A stretch of 64,000 nucleotides of DNA from Onchocerca volvulus (Eukaryota; Nematoda; Chromadorea; Rhabditida; Onchocercidae): contig HG738137.1 of the NCBI GenBank assembly GCA_000499405.2, forward strand, positions 20,794,603 to 20,858,602, given 5' to 3'. This document shows positions 25,636 to 41,100 of the stretch, piece by piece. The position numbers and the translations under genes were made by a program. Positions within the stretch are counted from its first letter, which is position 1; each line of letters opens with the position of its first letter. The notes beneath the pieces are model-generated. The model saw nothing but the letters and a program-made list of their open reading frames with translations. It ran no database searches and had not been told where the DNA came from.

Positions 25636-28600
25636 TTATGAAGGGATCAAGTCATAAATTGTGGAATAAAATTGGAGAACTTGAATAATAACTTGTGCAA
25701 GAAAGTTGGTCGCTGTTTCAAACGGTAACAGGAAATTCTTTCGTGAATGTTTTTTAATTTGAGCTGCATATTGGGTTATTTTTCCAAGCCAGTTTTGTGC
25801 TTGCTCAATGACACTATGACGTTTGAGCCAGAAATGACGCTTGATAACGTCCTAAAAAATTGGTTATCACATTTCTTGCTGATAATTTGCAGATTGAAGT
25901 ACGCTTATACTTTGTTGAAAGCGTATCCTTCAAAACATCATCTTAAATATGTAGTTTAGCACCTTCGGAAGTGTTTATCAGTGCAAAAAAGATTTGAAAA
26001 TGTGCGAAAAAGTGGTGAAGATGGAACTCACTTTGAAGTACGGAGGACCATTTTTAACCTGTTCTCCAATTGCATAAGTTAGTGTTGCATATTCGATCTG
26101 CAGATTATAATGTTTCGAGAAATTGTCACCTTTCTCAGTTCCTCGATATTTCTCGAAACCAGGCTCATTGAAGTACGGCTCCTTCACGAATATTAGACCC
26201 TGCGATCGAAATATATATTTAAAAAAAGTTTTTTCTTTAAACAATTGGCGAATAAGCAAAAATGAAATGCCAATTTATGACTGAGGAATGATTTGTTAAA
26301 ATATTTATGCCTATTGTGATTACATTCATAAATGTGGGAGTTATTATTGAGGAATATACTTGTTAGTTTTTTCATCCAAATTCTTCAGAGTTCAAAATTA
26401 TCTCTTTTTACTAAGTGAGATTTTGAAGGGAATCTTACTGAAATTTTAGCCTTGAATTACCTGAATGCTAACAAGTATTTGTAGTAGAGAACAGTGCGCG
26501 TTCCATTTCTCCTCTGGTCGGCCTTCCCATGTACCCAGTATCGATAAACAAATTTTACCATCACTATAGAGGTTAGGATTAAAGCGCACATTTCCTTCGC
26601 CAGTCGTCAAAAAAGCACATTTTGGTGGCGATAATGGATAACTGTAATTTAGAAAGTGAATCGGATCAACAATGCAGTTCAGTCACACTTCAAGAAAATG
26701 TTCGTGAATTTATTATTATATTTAATATGCTATTGCTTTTAAGAGATTTGTCCTGATCAAAACATCGGGTCAGTTGCATAATTCACAATTAATATTCTAA
26801 AATAATTGGTTCTATTGGAACTTTTCAACTTTGTAATTCTTGGTAGGGAGAAGATGAGAATAAAGACGAGCTTGCATAAATTATCATTTTACTTAGATTA
26901 TGATGCATCAAGTTTAATAAACATTGCTGCAATGAAAAAAAAAAAACAAAATTTTATAATTAGATTGTTGAAAAATGCAAAAAGCATTTTAATTAATGAC
27001 GAATACCTTGTCGGAAAAAAAACATCAAATTCAAAGAGACCATTCTGATAAGGTGTATCATCTGGTCCCGAGATAAGCACTTTGACAATGTCACATCGTC
27101 CTTCATCCAAGCAAACAAATATACTATTACTAGCATTCAGAGGTAAACTGTTTGGCATCGATGCAAGTTCCCTAGCTATAATCCTAATTTTGTTTTTGTT
27201 TAAAAATTTTATCAAGCATTAATTTGAAGTTTTCAGAATGAATTCCAAAATAAAATTTCAGGCTAATGTTTTCAAATTTTGCTCAATGCAATTTATGAAA
27301 CTTGAATTTTAGTGAATCGTTTGACAGTCTAACAAAAATCTATTAACCAATTCGTCTTGTCCTTTCTTTCAAAGATGCTGAGAACGGATTCACGTTACGC
27401 ACTTCCTTCTTGAATGTAAACGGTACACTGAGCTTGCCATAATCACCGATAAATCTGAAAAAGACGGAACTTTTGATAAAGAGAATATAGATTATTCTTC
27501 GGTTTCAATTTAACCTTATTCAATCTTGAAATAACATCGTAACTTTTACTTGAACTCAATATTTACAGTTCTAGAAAGGAAGTATTCGGAAATTTCCGGC
27601 GAAATTTCAACTTAACCTGAATGTTTGCACTTGAATTTTTTTCAAAGTTTTATAATAAAGAATCGACAGATTTTCTTTTTCGGTAGACATTTCTTCATCG
27701 TTTCGTCCCATCAGCAATGTTTCACTGTCCTCAGTTCTTATTGTTGCAGTTTGTATTCGTTTTTCAATTGGAATACCTTGCTCATATCGATGAGCAGCAG
27801 CTATCATAACCTGAAAACTATTAGAATCTGATTTGTTTCTATGTTTCCTAGAAGAAAAAATTCTGGCATTATCATATCAATATCTAAAAAAATTCGAATC
27901 ATTCATCCTATGTTCTATTTCATGATGCCTCCGACACATACCTGTGAGTATTGTTGTGCCTTGGTAATGAAATCGTTAAACCTAAAATCCAGTGAACCCA
28001 TCTGGCCTTTGAAAGATTTGGGATATGAAGCCATTATGTTCGAGAATCGCAACATCAAATCTTTAGCAATAGAACGAGAAGAGTTAATGGGATGTACCAA
28101 GTACGGTATCAAAGCTGGCACCAGCGACATTGTCGCTGCTGTCTCCAGAAGTGCCTGTTAAATAGTAGTATTGTTAATTGTTTAAAATTTTTAAAAATTC
28201 AGTTTTTGTAAAAATTTACGTACTAAAATTTTTCAGATAGAAAACTGAAATTGTCATATGTGCCTATTTTACATATGATTTATCATCTGATGATTCAGAC
28301 GTTACTTTGAATGGAACGAAAAATTAAATATATATTATCATTTTGTTTATAAAAAATATGTGCTCTTCAGATGCTACTGTCTTTTTAGAATCAAAGTTGT
28401 TCAGATCAGATATTCAAAAACACGTGAATTGGGGTGGAAATTTCGAATCAAGTCTAAGCGCCTTCCTTTCTTTTACACTATCAGTCTCAGAAATAATTAT
28501 TCATCTCTCAGTTAATGTGTAAAGAGAAGAAATAAACGAAAGCGAGTATTTGGCAGTGAAAACGCATAGAATCTCTCCTCATTCTTGGGCAAATTTGAGA

Positions 28601-30386
28601 TCAAAAGTGGATGAAAATTAATTTTTCAACCTCACCATACATTAGAATATATTCCGTTTATTGATTGACGGGACAATGATTCATCGTTCATGTTATTAGC
28701 AATTATTATAGAATATCCAAGTGAATTGATCACTAGGTTACCTGATACAGTTCCACATGTTCGCTGACATCGAAGATACTATCATTATTAAGATGATATT
28801 CAAGCAACGGAATGATGGCTGATTCGCCGATTAATCGCACAATTGGTTTACTGAGATGAACAGGATGGCGATCGATGAAACGCAAATGCACATCGGCGGA
28901 AAAGTCCGGTGAAGCGCAATAGATAAATGCTGTTACAGCATTTAATAGCCAAGCTAAATGCTCCTCACGAATTAGACGCTCTTCCACCTGTATTCAGATA
29001 AGGTTATTATCGCATTTGTTCAACTTCTTGTTTATGAGTTGTAAAATTGTCGCTGTCTATTTATTTTTTATAAGCATTTTTTATGAATTCTAAGGCTACT
29101 GTTAAACAAATAAATCAGAGATTAACTACAAAAGTGAAAAATAAATAAATCAAAGATTAATTGAAAATTAAACAACAAATCAAAAATTTACTACAAAATT
29201 GTCTCAAAATTTTCATCAATTCTCAAAATAATTTACCGTCCGTTCGATATTCCACCGGCTCCGAGTTGAGCCATGCCCGTAGCCAACACCTTTTTGGATA
29301 CGTCCCGAGAAACTATTTTTCCCTGTACATTGCTGCCTATTTCTTCTTCTATTTTGAACAAATTCTGGCCTGAAGGAATTTCAGGAAATAGTTATACTTT
29401 TCGAAATGAAACTTTATTGAAATAGGAGTTTTAGCTAATTAATTAATGAACGGCATTGAAGCAGTTACTATAAGCACTTTTCTTGATCTTCCAGTTTCAA
29501 GCATTATACAAAAATGAAATTGCTGATTGATATTTGTTTATACCGATATCTTATTTTTATATCTTTAATAGAAATAATTTCCAAAATAAGTAATTTACAA
29601 TTTAAATTTACTGTCATTATTTGCGAGTAGGAAGATTGTTATTCAGTTACAAGCCATACTTGGAGATTTGTTTTTTATGAAAGTTATTGAATTTTCAGTA
29701 TCTTTAATAACGATAAATAATTAATATTTGAAAACTAGCAAAATAATTATCTTCATTTGTTTTTATCACCATTATTTTGCTAGCAACACTATTCTGTTAA
29801 ATGAACACAATATAAATGTTCAACCTATAGATAAAATGTCATTTATGATTTCCGTTAATTATTCAGAATTCGTCATAAATAATTACAAAAATATGGATAC
29901 GACCTATTTAATTTATCAATGCCACCATATTCAGCTATCGTTTCGCATATTCGTCTAAGGACACCAGCATGAAACAGTTGTAATTTCTCTTCTGGACTGC
30001 AATCACTGATAATCCTGAAGTAGTTCATACGAATATTTTGGCTCCTTTAACTACAGATTAGCATTACTAGTTATCAAACACAAAAAATGGCAAGCAAAAT
30101 AAAAATAATGAATAGTGAAACTTTGAAGAATATCAAAATGCTATTGAAAAAGGTTGATTAGTCATGGAAACTGGTTACATGACTCAGGTATTGAACACGC
30201 GGCTAATTTACTACTGATAAATTATATCTAACTTTTATTTATCAAGAAGTGCTAATACCTGATCATACGTAACATACTGGTCATTCGTAGTGGCTTTTGT
30301 GAAAGTGTAATTAGGAGACTTTCTGAGATTGTTAAAGTTTCTTCTGATTCAGGGCTTGAAGGTGATGATACCGTTGTACCCATCAT
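25636..30386 (-). CDS. ubc-17: BIRC6-like ubiquitin-conjugating enzyme without BIR domain (UBC-17 type)
   Basis: Eleven exons: 30386-30259, 30014-29904, 29369-29237, 28987-28742, 28154-27942, 27810-27617, 27454-27348, 27175-27007, 26641-26461, 26199-26032, 25851-25636; 1866 nt, 621 aa. Residues about 379-560 are the UBC fold: [20 protein letters not shown], then [19 protein letters not shown] with catalytic Cys465, then [10 protein letters not shown], all characteristic of BIRC6/BRUCE. The upstream 370 residues match the BIRC6 region before the UBC ([31 protein letters not shown]). BIRC6 proteins are about 4800 aa and begin with a BIR domain; here the reading frame begins at 30386, just after a TTGATAG acceptor that could be a spliced-leader site, and no upstream exon is seen for 4 kb. 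C. elegans UBC-17 is similarly short from family knowledge. An in-frame ATG at 30437 is an alternative start. Confidence 0.88.
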
Positions 30387-33300
30387 CAAATACCTATCAA
30401 TAACTAAACTGATTAAATAATTATACAAAATAAGCAAATATTAACAGAATCTTAGAAGCACAATTTGCAACAAAATTAGTGTACAAAAACAATTTAGCAA
30501 ATTTCATAAACTTTCAGTAATGTTCAAAAATGAAATATTCAGTTGCTCATGTTTATTCTAAAAGTTACGATTAAAATTGTTAAAATACGAACTTTGAGGA
30601 GTTTTATAATACGGACATCAGTTGAAAATAAAAATTTATTTTGTAAAACAACTTAATTAAAAAGACGAGACATCGTAAGAGCAAAAGACTTCTAAAGAGA
30701 TTTATTAGTTTTATAAAGAAGGGTAAGAGAGCAATTCAGAGTGGATTTTTCCAGCAATAAATATATGGCGACACTAGCATTCGAAGCAATGGGTATAAAG
30801 ATTGTCTTCAAACCTAGAAATGTTTGATCAATATGAGGAGAAGGAAAGGCATGAAAGATCTTTGAGGCTTAAATAAACCTGGATTGATGACTATATTTCT
30901 AGCAGCAGAGCATTAGAAATGTATAGCAAATACATTAAATCCTATCTCACAAAATCAAAAAAAATATCGTAAATTTAATTATTTCTGCTTAAAGCAATAA
31001 AATCCAAGTAAATTCAATATGAACTTTAAGTTCAAATTTGCATTTCTTGAATGTATTAAAAAAAAAAGAGAAAACAAAACAAACTTTATGCAGCATCAAT
31101 ATATTGAACGAAACAAGCTGAAATCATAATGTATGAATCATTTTTATTCTAATTAGCTCTACACCACAAAAATAATCAGAAAGATAAGGATTTGATCATG
31201 ATAACTCTTTTTTTCTTAGTCGAAAGTAGCTTAAAAAATTAACACTCGAAACTTTCTTTTCTCGATTTTTAAGAATTTCGAATTTAAGCTAAGTTAGATT
31301 AGAATGGGATAGTATTCTGCAGTATGCATCTCTGCCTATAGCATTACTAAAGTTTGACATAATCGTTGTAGATTTCCTGATACCTTCCCTGAAGCAATTA
31401 TTAAATTAATTTAATTAATCGATTCATTAGCTAAGCTTATTAGAAATATGCACTACCTAGTCAAAGTAGTGCTTTTCAAAATGATAAACATACATGATGT
31501 AATCACCATTAGTATTTCCGGGATTTGTGCAGATCGAATAAATTAAATTTGTATTCATTTAATAAAGATTGTGGAGAGATTTGCTTCTTCATAATCTCAA
31601 ATTCTTTACTTAATTCTATAATAGCAATTTGCCTTACTTTGTAATTGAATATCCGGAAATTCGATTTGTTTTGCAGTCATAGCAGAATGATAAGTTAATT
31701 AAGTCAATAAAAATTAGTTTAGAAAAGAAATAATATTTTCTTGTTAATTTCAGAATAAATTCCCCAGATTTCTCTTCATGTCATAACTGTTTGTTGTTTG
31801 TGTTGGAAACTGAATTCCGTTATAACTACTCGAATACTTAATTAAGTTTTATTGAATCAAGTGCATGCCATTCCACTGGATTTGAACTAAACTGTAATTG
31901 ATTGAAGTCAAAATGATTGAAAATTTTAAAATCATTATATGGAAACAACCATCATAAAAAGCCACATTCGTTTCTCTTAACTTTATTGCTTGGCTGCCAT
32001 TCTCTTATAACATGTTTTATGATCTTATTTAAATCATTTATTGAAAAAAGTTCCGAAAATCTCTTTTTGGCAAAATTATATTAGCTTAAATTTTCAACTC
32101 TTACAAACATAAAAATATTAGGATAGAACTTTGGCTTCTATAACATTTCTCTCATAACTGGCAAATTTTTTTGACTGTTCTAAATGTAACTTTGAACTTT
32201 TGAAAATTTTAATATTTGAAAACATTTTTACGATTTAGGCATTAGAAAAAATTTCTGAATTTTCGGATTCTCTTAGATTTTTAGTTCCAATTTCATGTTG
32301 TCAGATGGAATTGGTTTACTATTAATCATATCATTGTAATCATTAAAAATATCTTTATTTTCAATTATAATATATCAGGACTTTGTGCCTTCACCGATAT
32401 TCCGGTCGATAAGTTGAATAAAATAAATGATTTCAATTTTTTCCCAAAGTATTAATGAGAAGGTAAGTATTTTGCTCATTCAATGGAAGCAGTGCTCTAC
32501 TGAATGTTTGAACAATGTTAAAAGTTCATTTCAACAATTTTTACTTGTAATCAACACAGTGCACGTAACAATCGTCATAATTAACAAAACGGGAAAAAAG
32601 ATAGCAATAAAGGAAATGGAGAAGTAATTGATTGATGTGTGTGGAGAAAGAGAGAAAAATTACCAGCAGTAATGAAATATACAAACGAATAGTCATTATG
32701 GCTAATGGCAGTAGTGACAGATAATACTAGAGTAGTGAATGGATTGGCAGTGATGCTAAGATTGCAAGAAGAAAATTGCGTTATGTAAAGACCGATGAAT
32801 TGAAAGTTCTAAATATGCTTACTTCATTCTGATTTAATATTTAGCAAATTAAGCTGAAGTCACAAATTATGACATTATTCTATCCAATAATTAAAATTTT
32901 GCGTAATAATGGTATTCTTCATTCTTCAACCTATCGAGCTATTCATCCAGACGAGATCGATGCAAAGTATTAGATAGACCGAAATATGTTATTAAAAAAT
33001 GAGTACTAGTAAAATAATTTTTGTTTAGGAATTTATCAAATGCAAAATGAAAGTTTATTTTTTTTTACTAAAATCTATCCATTTTACTCCAAAAAAAAAA
33101 AAAAAAAAAAAAAAAATATTTCGATTCATTTCATTTCATTCCTTTGTTTTGTTGACTGATGACATAACTACTATGACGATTTAAAAGACAAAGAATATAA
33201 TGTACTCAGGAAAAGACATAAAAAAATACTGAGGTAACCCTTACTAAAAACAATTAAACAAATGATCAAAAGTAACATTTTGAACGTGAAACAACAAATT

Positions 33301-34364
33301 ATAAATTTCTATCCTGCCATGAGCACTTGATTACAAAATACTTATATCACAAAATTATTGGTGGAATTGGTTTAATTTTATTAGTTTATTGGTTTAATTA
33401 TTAAGCACTTTTATAAGTCCATCGGAGTGATTACAATAATGTATTATTGCTCTTCCTAATGAAAGTAATGTCAAAATTAACTGATAGCTGTGTTAGTTAT
33501 TGCAATTTCATTACTTTCATCATTGCTACGATTTCATTGTTGTCACTATTTTTCTCATCATCAATAATCAATATCTTATTACGATAATGCCATTGCTATC
33601 ACATTTACTATCAAGAATGAAAGAGATCGACCAGTGTTGTCAATAGGATAAGATCTCAATATTGCAAAAGCACGAAGTTTGATTATCGTTTTTCTAATAA
33701 ACAGCAAATAATCTATCCTAAAACACTGTTTGTGAATAAGATGTACAGGAAAGCTCTGAAAAAAGAATTACTACCAAATATGCCCAAAATCAAAAGGAAT
33801 ATTGAATTCGATTTGAATACACAACGGTAATAACTATAAAATCTTAAAAAGCACAGTGTTGAGAGATAAACATCAATGGGCAATATCGGCAAACAAAAAC
33901 AAAATATCCTGACAAAAATGTAGCGAACATATAACTCGCAACCTCAGGAATTCTTTTCATAGAAAGAAAATATTTAATAAATAAGTATGAAGCAGAAAAC
34001 AGACAGTGTTTCTAATATTTTTCGAAATGGAGGAATAAAATAACATGCAGAACGGAAGTTGCTCAGCAAATGCCAACATTAGGATGTCCATATCCTTCGA
34101 AATTAAAATAGAAACAAAACCGGGGAACAAAAATTCCTACCAATATTTAATAAAATTAAATAAGCTCTTTAATTATTTACAAAATTCAAAATCGGAGTTA
34201 TCGTATAGTTCTGATTCTATTAAATAATTAATACATTATATTTGCTCCTGAGTTAACATGTCATTTAAAAAAAAAAAAAAAAAAAGAAAAAAAGAGAGCA
34301 ACTGAAATAAACGCGCATGCCGTCAAGGTATTGCTGAACAACCAAGACATGCATTAATTTATCC
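30387..34364. other. 4-kb intergenic region, no gene seen
   Basis: The gap separates the start of the UBC-17-like gene from the stop of the ADAMTS gene, both on the minus strand. Long AT-rich sequence, a 26-A tract at 33091-33116 and an A-rich tract at 34267-34289 are present. No ORF above about 65 codons shows splice context or family resemblance on either strand. Confidence 0.5.
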
Positions 34365-37300
34365 TCAGCATCGTCGTACATTGCACACTTCTCGTTCATA
34401 TTCATTTCCAGAACACTTTCCACCCGTACCATAACATTTGCGCACCCGTTTTCGGATACCTTTACCGCAGGTTTCAGAACACGGCGACCAATAACCCCAG
34501 CCTAAAAGTTCTCATTTGGTGCCAATGAGGATTTTTCGTTGGAGTTTCGATACCTTGGAATAATTCTCAATCTTTTACTATATAAGACTAAGCATTTAAA
34601 TTAGCCTTATAACTGCCTCTAAATGTTAATAAAACTAAACATTACTATCAATGATAATAAATAAATGTCAAATTTCGATAATTCTGAGTTGCAAAAATTT
34701 ATTTTTACTAGATAATATACTTTATCTGTTTTAAATATTAAAACGAATGATCGTCATCTAACTGAATCTACTATTCCTCCAGGATTACTATTAGAATTGC
34801 TATAAAAAATATTAATCATAAAAGTTTTTTGATTCATGTAATTTCAGTGTGTGTATTATGCTGCCAACCTATGGAAACTTATAGAAGTCAATAATAAACC
34901 AAAAACCGGTTCTTGCTTTACTTTAGTCCAAAAGCGAAATAAAAAATTTTGAATATGTTACAATTATTAACGGCACCTTTCATGATTCAATTTTACCGAC
35001 TCTGTGTTGTTATCGCAAATTTCATTGGACAGTGATAGAGATACTCATGATTAATTTTTTTATTATTTTTTAAACATAAGAAATTGAAAATAGGCGAAAG
35101 ATGCTAACTAATTTTTGTTGATACGGCCATAAAATTTTGCTTGAGCATGAAATGTAACAGATAAACTTATAAAAGAATGAAAGCTGAGATTTCCCGAAGA
35201 GTGCACACTTTTTCGTACTGTTTTTTAAAAAAGGGAGAAAAATTCTGAGAAGCAATAAAGCTCATTATTTGGAAATATCTAAAAAAGAATTTTGCAACAG
35301 TACAGGATCATACTCAGCAGTTCTTGATAAGGAACCATTGCTAAATAGCCAAAACCCGCGAAAATTTCTATTTACAACGGTTGCATCAGTCGAACTGGTA
35401 GAATTCAAGAGATATTTGATAGTTGTTGCTGTGTAGAAGTTATAACAGACACCTGAGTGATAGTTGGGGTAGTCAAAGGTGAGATGCTAGCTAAGGTATT
35501 AGTATCAGTGGAGGAGTACTTACCTCCCCAAGAAGCAGTACTTCCAGCAGAAAATGATTTGCAATGTTTGATCATGCATGATGATGAATCTATAAATGGA
35601 CCATTGCATGTTTCATGCTGACAAGTTCGAATACGCCTTTTAAAACCTCTGCCGCAAGTCACACTGCAAGCACTCCAATCGCTCCATCCAGACCATTGAC
35701 CAACTGCCGTGGTTTCAGTTATCGTACACTGATCTTCGTTGCAATTCTGCTGTTCTAGACTACTTCCGAAACAGCTGTTTGCAGCAGAACACTTTCTAAA
35801 AACAATCCTTGAAACCAGCAGAGAATAGCAAGTGCAAAATTAAGAGCGCTCTTTATAAATTAACTATGAAAGTCTCGGAAGTTACTTTGTATATTATTTC
35901 GTAAATCGACTTTTTCTACGTAGCAACTAAATTTTATTCATACGTAACGCAAAACCCGTATAATATAAAATCATAATTAATTTGTGATTTCCAATTACCT
36001 TTTTCTGGTACGTATACCTTTTCCACAAGTCAAAGAACATTGTGACCAGGCTTGCCATTGCAACCATCGGGCGGTGATTTCACAAGGGCCTAAATTACAT
36101 GACATTCTCGATTGTCCCGAACCATCGCATGGTTCCTGTTATTGTAAAAAATATTTTTCAATTTATGATTTGTTTCAATATTAAAATACCAATAAAAAAT
36201 TTCTCTACAAATCGGAAGACACTCAATCATTATCGTTCAACTTTAAAAATTATCTTACTGGTAATTATCAACTGGCTCTTTAAGAAATCAAAAACGAAAA
36301 TTTGATAATGGGACTTCCTTTAGTTTTGCTATTAATATACTTACTATTAAATATATATTAATACACTTACTTTTGCTATTAAATATACTAAATATACTTA
36401 CTTTGGTGCAATAACGATTTCGACTCCGTATTCCAGGTCCACAGGTAACCGAGCAAGATGACCACTCGGTCCAACTACCCCAGAGACCAACTATGCCCAT
36501 ATTGCATGTACCCATATTACACTCCCGTGTTTCCATCGAATTCTCTAGAAAAAAAAAGAAAAAAATTCTCTAGACTTCCTTTTTCTAAACTAAAATTCTT
36601 CAAACTAATTGTAACTTTGGCTGCTATTTGATTTACAGCACTACAAAATACTGAACTAACCTTCCTCGATATTTTAACATGTCTCATACTTCAATTAACA
36701 TCCTGAACCTGAACATTAGCAATGCGATATTTCAATGATAAAATCACCGATATTCTGGTGATTTTAAGAAAGAAAAATCCATACCTGGACATGAGAAGGA
36801 AATTGAATTCTGCGACGAATCGGTGCACCGTCGATATCTTGCTTGCAGTCCGGTACCACATGAAACGGAGCACTGATTCCAAGAAGTCCATTCACTCCAG
36901 TTATTTTCCTGATCCGATTTTGCATCTGCACCGCACGCTGATAAATTACACTGCCTTTTCTCAGATGATGCACCTAAGCATTGATTTTTTCCATCACTGC
37001 ATGACCGGATCCTGCAATCCTCAATATATAGCTCGAAATAATCTAAAGTTTATATTGCACTCTTGAACTTTTCTTTAATTGAATTTTTCTTTACTTAAGT
37101 AATATGAAAACTTAACAATAATCGATCTGTTTTGTACTATAAAAATGCTGAAAATGACCTTGGAAATTGTTCTGAGAGATTTAGAAAACTCGATCACTAC
37201 CAGTTCAAAAATTCAATACCTTTTGTATTTATTAGATAAGTAGAAATGTGAAAGTAATCATAAGAATATCAATCATTAGGATAGTTTACGAAATCGTTAG

Positions 37301-38074
37301 CAAAGATAATTCGAACAACCATAAGGACAATTTACAGAATATATTAACGTGTACAGTCTATTTATTCTTCTGAATGCATCCATAAAAAATTATTAATATA
37401 TTTATTTCTTAATTTCTAATCCTTATATGTGACTTAAAATTTGGTCACAAATACTTCAAGTACTTATTGTCTAATATGAATGAGAACTTGGTAATAGATT
37501 TGATGAATTTAAATCGGAAAAATTATTAAATTCATATGCAAGCTTCATCAAATTAGACACTGTCGGAAAAAATTGGAATAATTTTGTCATAAATAAGTTC
37601 AAATAATCAAAGCGCTGTTTTGTAGAAATTTTCATAAATGATTTGTCACTTACAATGAATATAAATGAATGTAACAATGTGATATTTAATTCTCATCTTT
37701 GTCTCCGATTATCTTCAATCGTGAATATTGGGAACTAATTCTCATGCAAATACTTCCGGTCATATAACCTGGTTTACGTACAACGATAGGACTAGGTAAA
37801 ATAACGCCCACGATAAAAAAAATCGGTTGGAGAGGAAGAATTTTTTGCTCAGAACTGAATTCGATAACTCGCTGATTAGTATTCTTCAATTTAATTCTTA
37901 CATCCATCCTTCATTAAGCAATATTCCATAAATATTCCTGCTATCAAAAACCAAAAAGAACACTCGATTTTGCGTGATATTCATAACAACTATCGTTAAC
38001 CTACTCGACATCGATAAACCATTCATGAACGAATAAAACTTTTCCGATGATTACTATCTTTAATAGTTAATCAG

Positions 38075-38130
<56 letters not shown>

Positions 38131-41100
38131 CATTTTCACGAACAGACATGATAAGTGAGATTTATAGAGAACTGAATTTAAAAAAAAAAAGAAAAAAAAT
38201 GTTCATATAAAATTACCGTTGCCTATAGCCTATACCACATGTCTGCGAGCAGAATGACCATGTTGACCAGGATAACCACTGAGCTTCACCGGTAGTTGAT
38301 ATTTTATTGGTTTCCTGATTGCATCGTTCACTGATAGTAGGGCATGATAGATCACGCGTGATTAATGCACTTTTATCACAAGACAATGGCTGTAAATAAA
38401 AAGATTCTGTAAATAAAAAAAGTAATAATTAGCAAATTCTTTCTCTCGCCTTATTTCTGTGAATTAATTAATTCGTTCTGAAGTGACTCCATGAGATATT
38501 GAATAATTTGAAAAACTAACGAGACATTCGCCATCCAAGCAATATTTATTATTGCCACATGGAGCACCGTCTGGAAGAATATCGCCAAAAAAGCGATAGT
38601 TTCGCTGGGTTCCATATCGACTCATGACATTACAAAAGACCTAAATTCACAACAAACTACAACAGTTAAAAATGGTTCAATTCTATTAAATATAATTTTC
38701 AGTGGAATAAGTCGATAATTTTATCCTTCACTGCAGTACAACTGTTTAAAACTACTGATTAAAATGCTATTTTTACTTTCTCTTACTATTTAGAGATTTA
38801 TTTTAAACGCATCAAACTCTGAAATTTAAAACATTTCAATATCTTATGTCAATTTCAACTGTTAGCAAAAAATTTGCTTCAAGTTGTACCATCAGTGTTA
38901 TATGTTACTGGTTCTAAATCTATGTTGTGATCCTTCCGAAGCAAAATTAGGCGTAATTAAGTTTTAAATACTTGATTGCATAAAATGGAAACCTTGCATG
39001 CACGTTGTGGGTAACGAGTTAGCTGAATGCCACTTCCACTTAAATCTGAATCATTTTTCAGTTTTTTCTGCTTCATACACTGTTTTTTGATATACTGCAA
39101 AAAACTGAATGAAGCAAATTATCATTAAATTTGCCTTATAGACAATTCACAACTGAATTGTAGAAAGGCAACATTTGTGTATACTTTCTTTGAAAAAATC
39201 AATTCTTCGCCTCACTTATTCGTTCTTCACAACTTAATCAAATCATATTTCATCCTGCAAATTTACCTTATTAATTGATTTGCTGGAAGAACTGCAACGG
39301 CGATTGCATACAACTGCACGCAGTGTTGTACCCACGCATTCTGCACCGCCATTTGCGGGTGATGGATTGCTACAGCTCCGAGTGCTTTTAGCAATACCTA
39401 TGCTACCAGCTATGTTAGCACAGTTGCACGATTGACAAGAAACTTTAGACCAGTCGGTCCATTGGCCATCAATACGCTGCAAGAGCGAAATGTTCCAAAC
39501 TGATAAATGATAACCGAATAGGGCTTCAAGATTTTTAAAAAAATTGAATTCAGCATGAATTTTTTAGATCCTGGTGAAAAAAATAGAATCTACCTTAATA
39601 GCGAAATAATGGAAATTATGGAACAAGAAAGCAACCTAATTTCTTATTCTGTTTACAATGTAAACGATAAGCAAGGCCAGACCTATCTCTCAAATCCTGC
39701 CCAAATAAGTAAACAAGCTGTAGATCGAGTAGACAGATTCATACATGCATGATTACATTTTCATTTCTATTTCCTCGAAAAGAGCGAAAGTAACCTTAAG
39801 TACTGCGGAAGGGCCAATTCCAGGCCATGGCACACATCGACCAAGTTCACACCATTTCGATGGCCCACAGAAAGTTCCCTCAAGAGCTGGATGAGAAGTA
39901 ATTATTCGGCCAAATGATGATTGTCCACACCACATCATGTAGCATACACCGTCGTAATGATCCTGTCGTGGACTGATCTAAAGAATTAGAACATAAAATA
40001 TTTGTTTCACACTGGATGTATTTTTTCAAAAATTTATCTTCTTAATATAAGTGTCACAACAAACAGATCAAAGAAACAACATTCATTAGTTTTTTCATGT
40101 CGAAAATATGAGCTCTACCAATTATATGTAAGCATCTAAATTGTTTCTTAAAATTTCTTTGACAAAACATTTAACTTACTATTTCTCAGTGAAAATCTTA
40201 TTCATGCAAAACTCCTCGCTTTTATGCAATGGAATTTTCTCAGTTACTTTTATTTTTTTCAAGTAACATGGACTTGATCTTGTGAACAAATCTTTCTTCT
40301 TTAATTTGTTAAATTTTTTAATTACTATCTCCAATTTAACAGGCTAGAATGGTTTATTCCTACCACCACTAAAAAGATTCCTGAAAGAATCTTGAAGTAG
40401 CTATCATTGAAAATCGCAAACATTACATGAGACTAACTAAATAGAATAGACTTTTTTAAAATTTTGTTTATTATAGTTTTTGATTTATTTTTAAAAATTT
40501 AAACCATGATGATTAGGAAATTCGAATAGGTGAAATAAGGTGCAAACAAAGTGCAAAAGAGGTTATCCACAAACACCCGGAACAGAGTTGCAGAATTTCT
40601 CCTTCATCTTCTCCCCCTCAAATACAAGTATATTATTCAAAGAAATATAATCATTGTCAATGATTCGAAAAGAGGTAAAAACAGATTTTAATCCTATCAA
40701 ATACCTAAATTTATATATTCTATATAAAATTGTTTCTATTTTGCTTTTTTGAATTGCATGAGAATAGTAAATACAGAGTTCTACATAAAATGAAAATTGA
40801 TTTTCAAAAAAGTGCTATTTCTCAGATGAAATTGGTACATGTTGAGAATTATATCAAAAAATTTCAGAAGATTGCTTTAAGCTAAATCAGAAAAAAATCT
40901 GTCTTAAAGTTTTAGAAATTTATTTCTACTTATCTAGAAAGAAATTTGTTTCGCTTAGAAAGGGATCTGTCCCATGTTTTATTTGAAAGCAAAAGGATAA
41001 GCAAAAGAAGGAACGACCTTTCTGTTGAAGAAAAAAATACATTTTAAAGATTATATCATGATATATTGTTCATCGATTGATTTGAAATTTTCATACGCGT

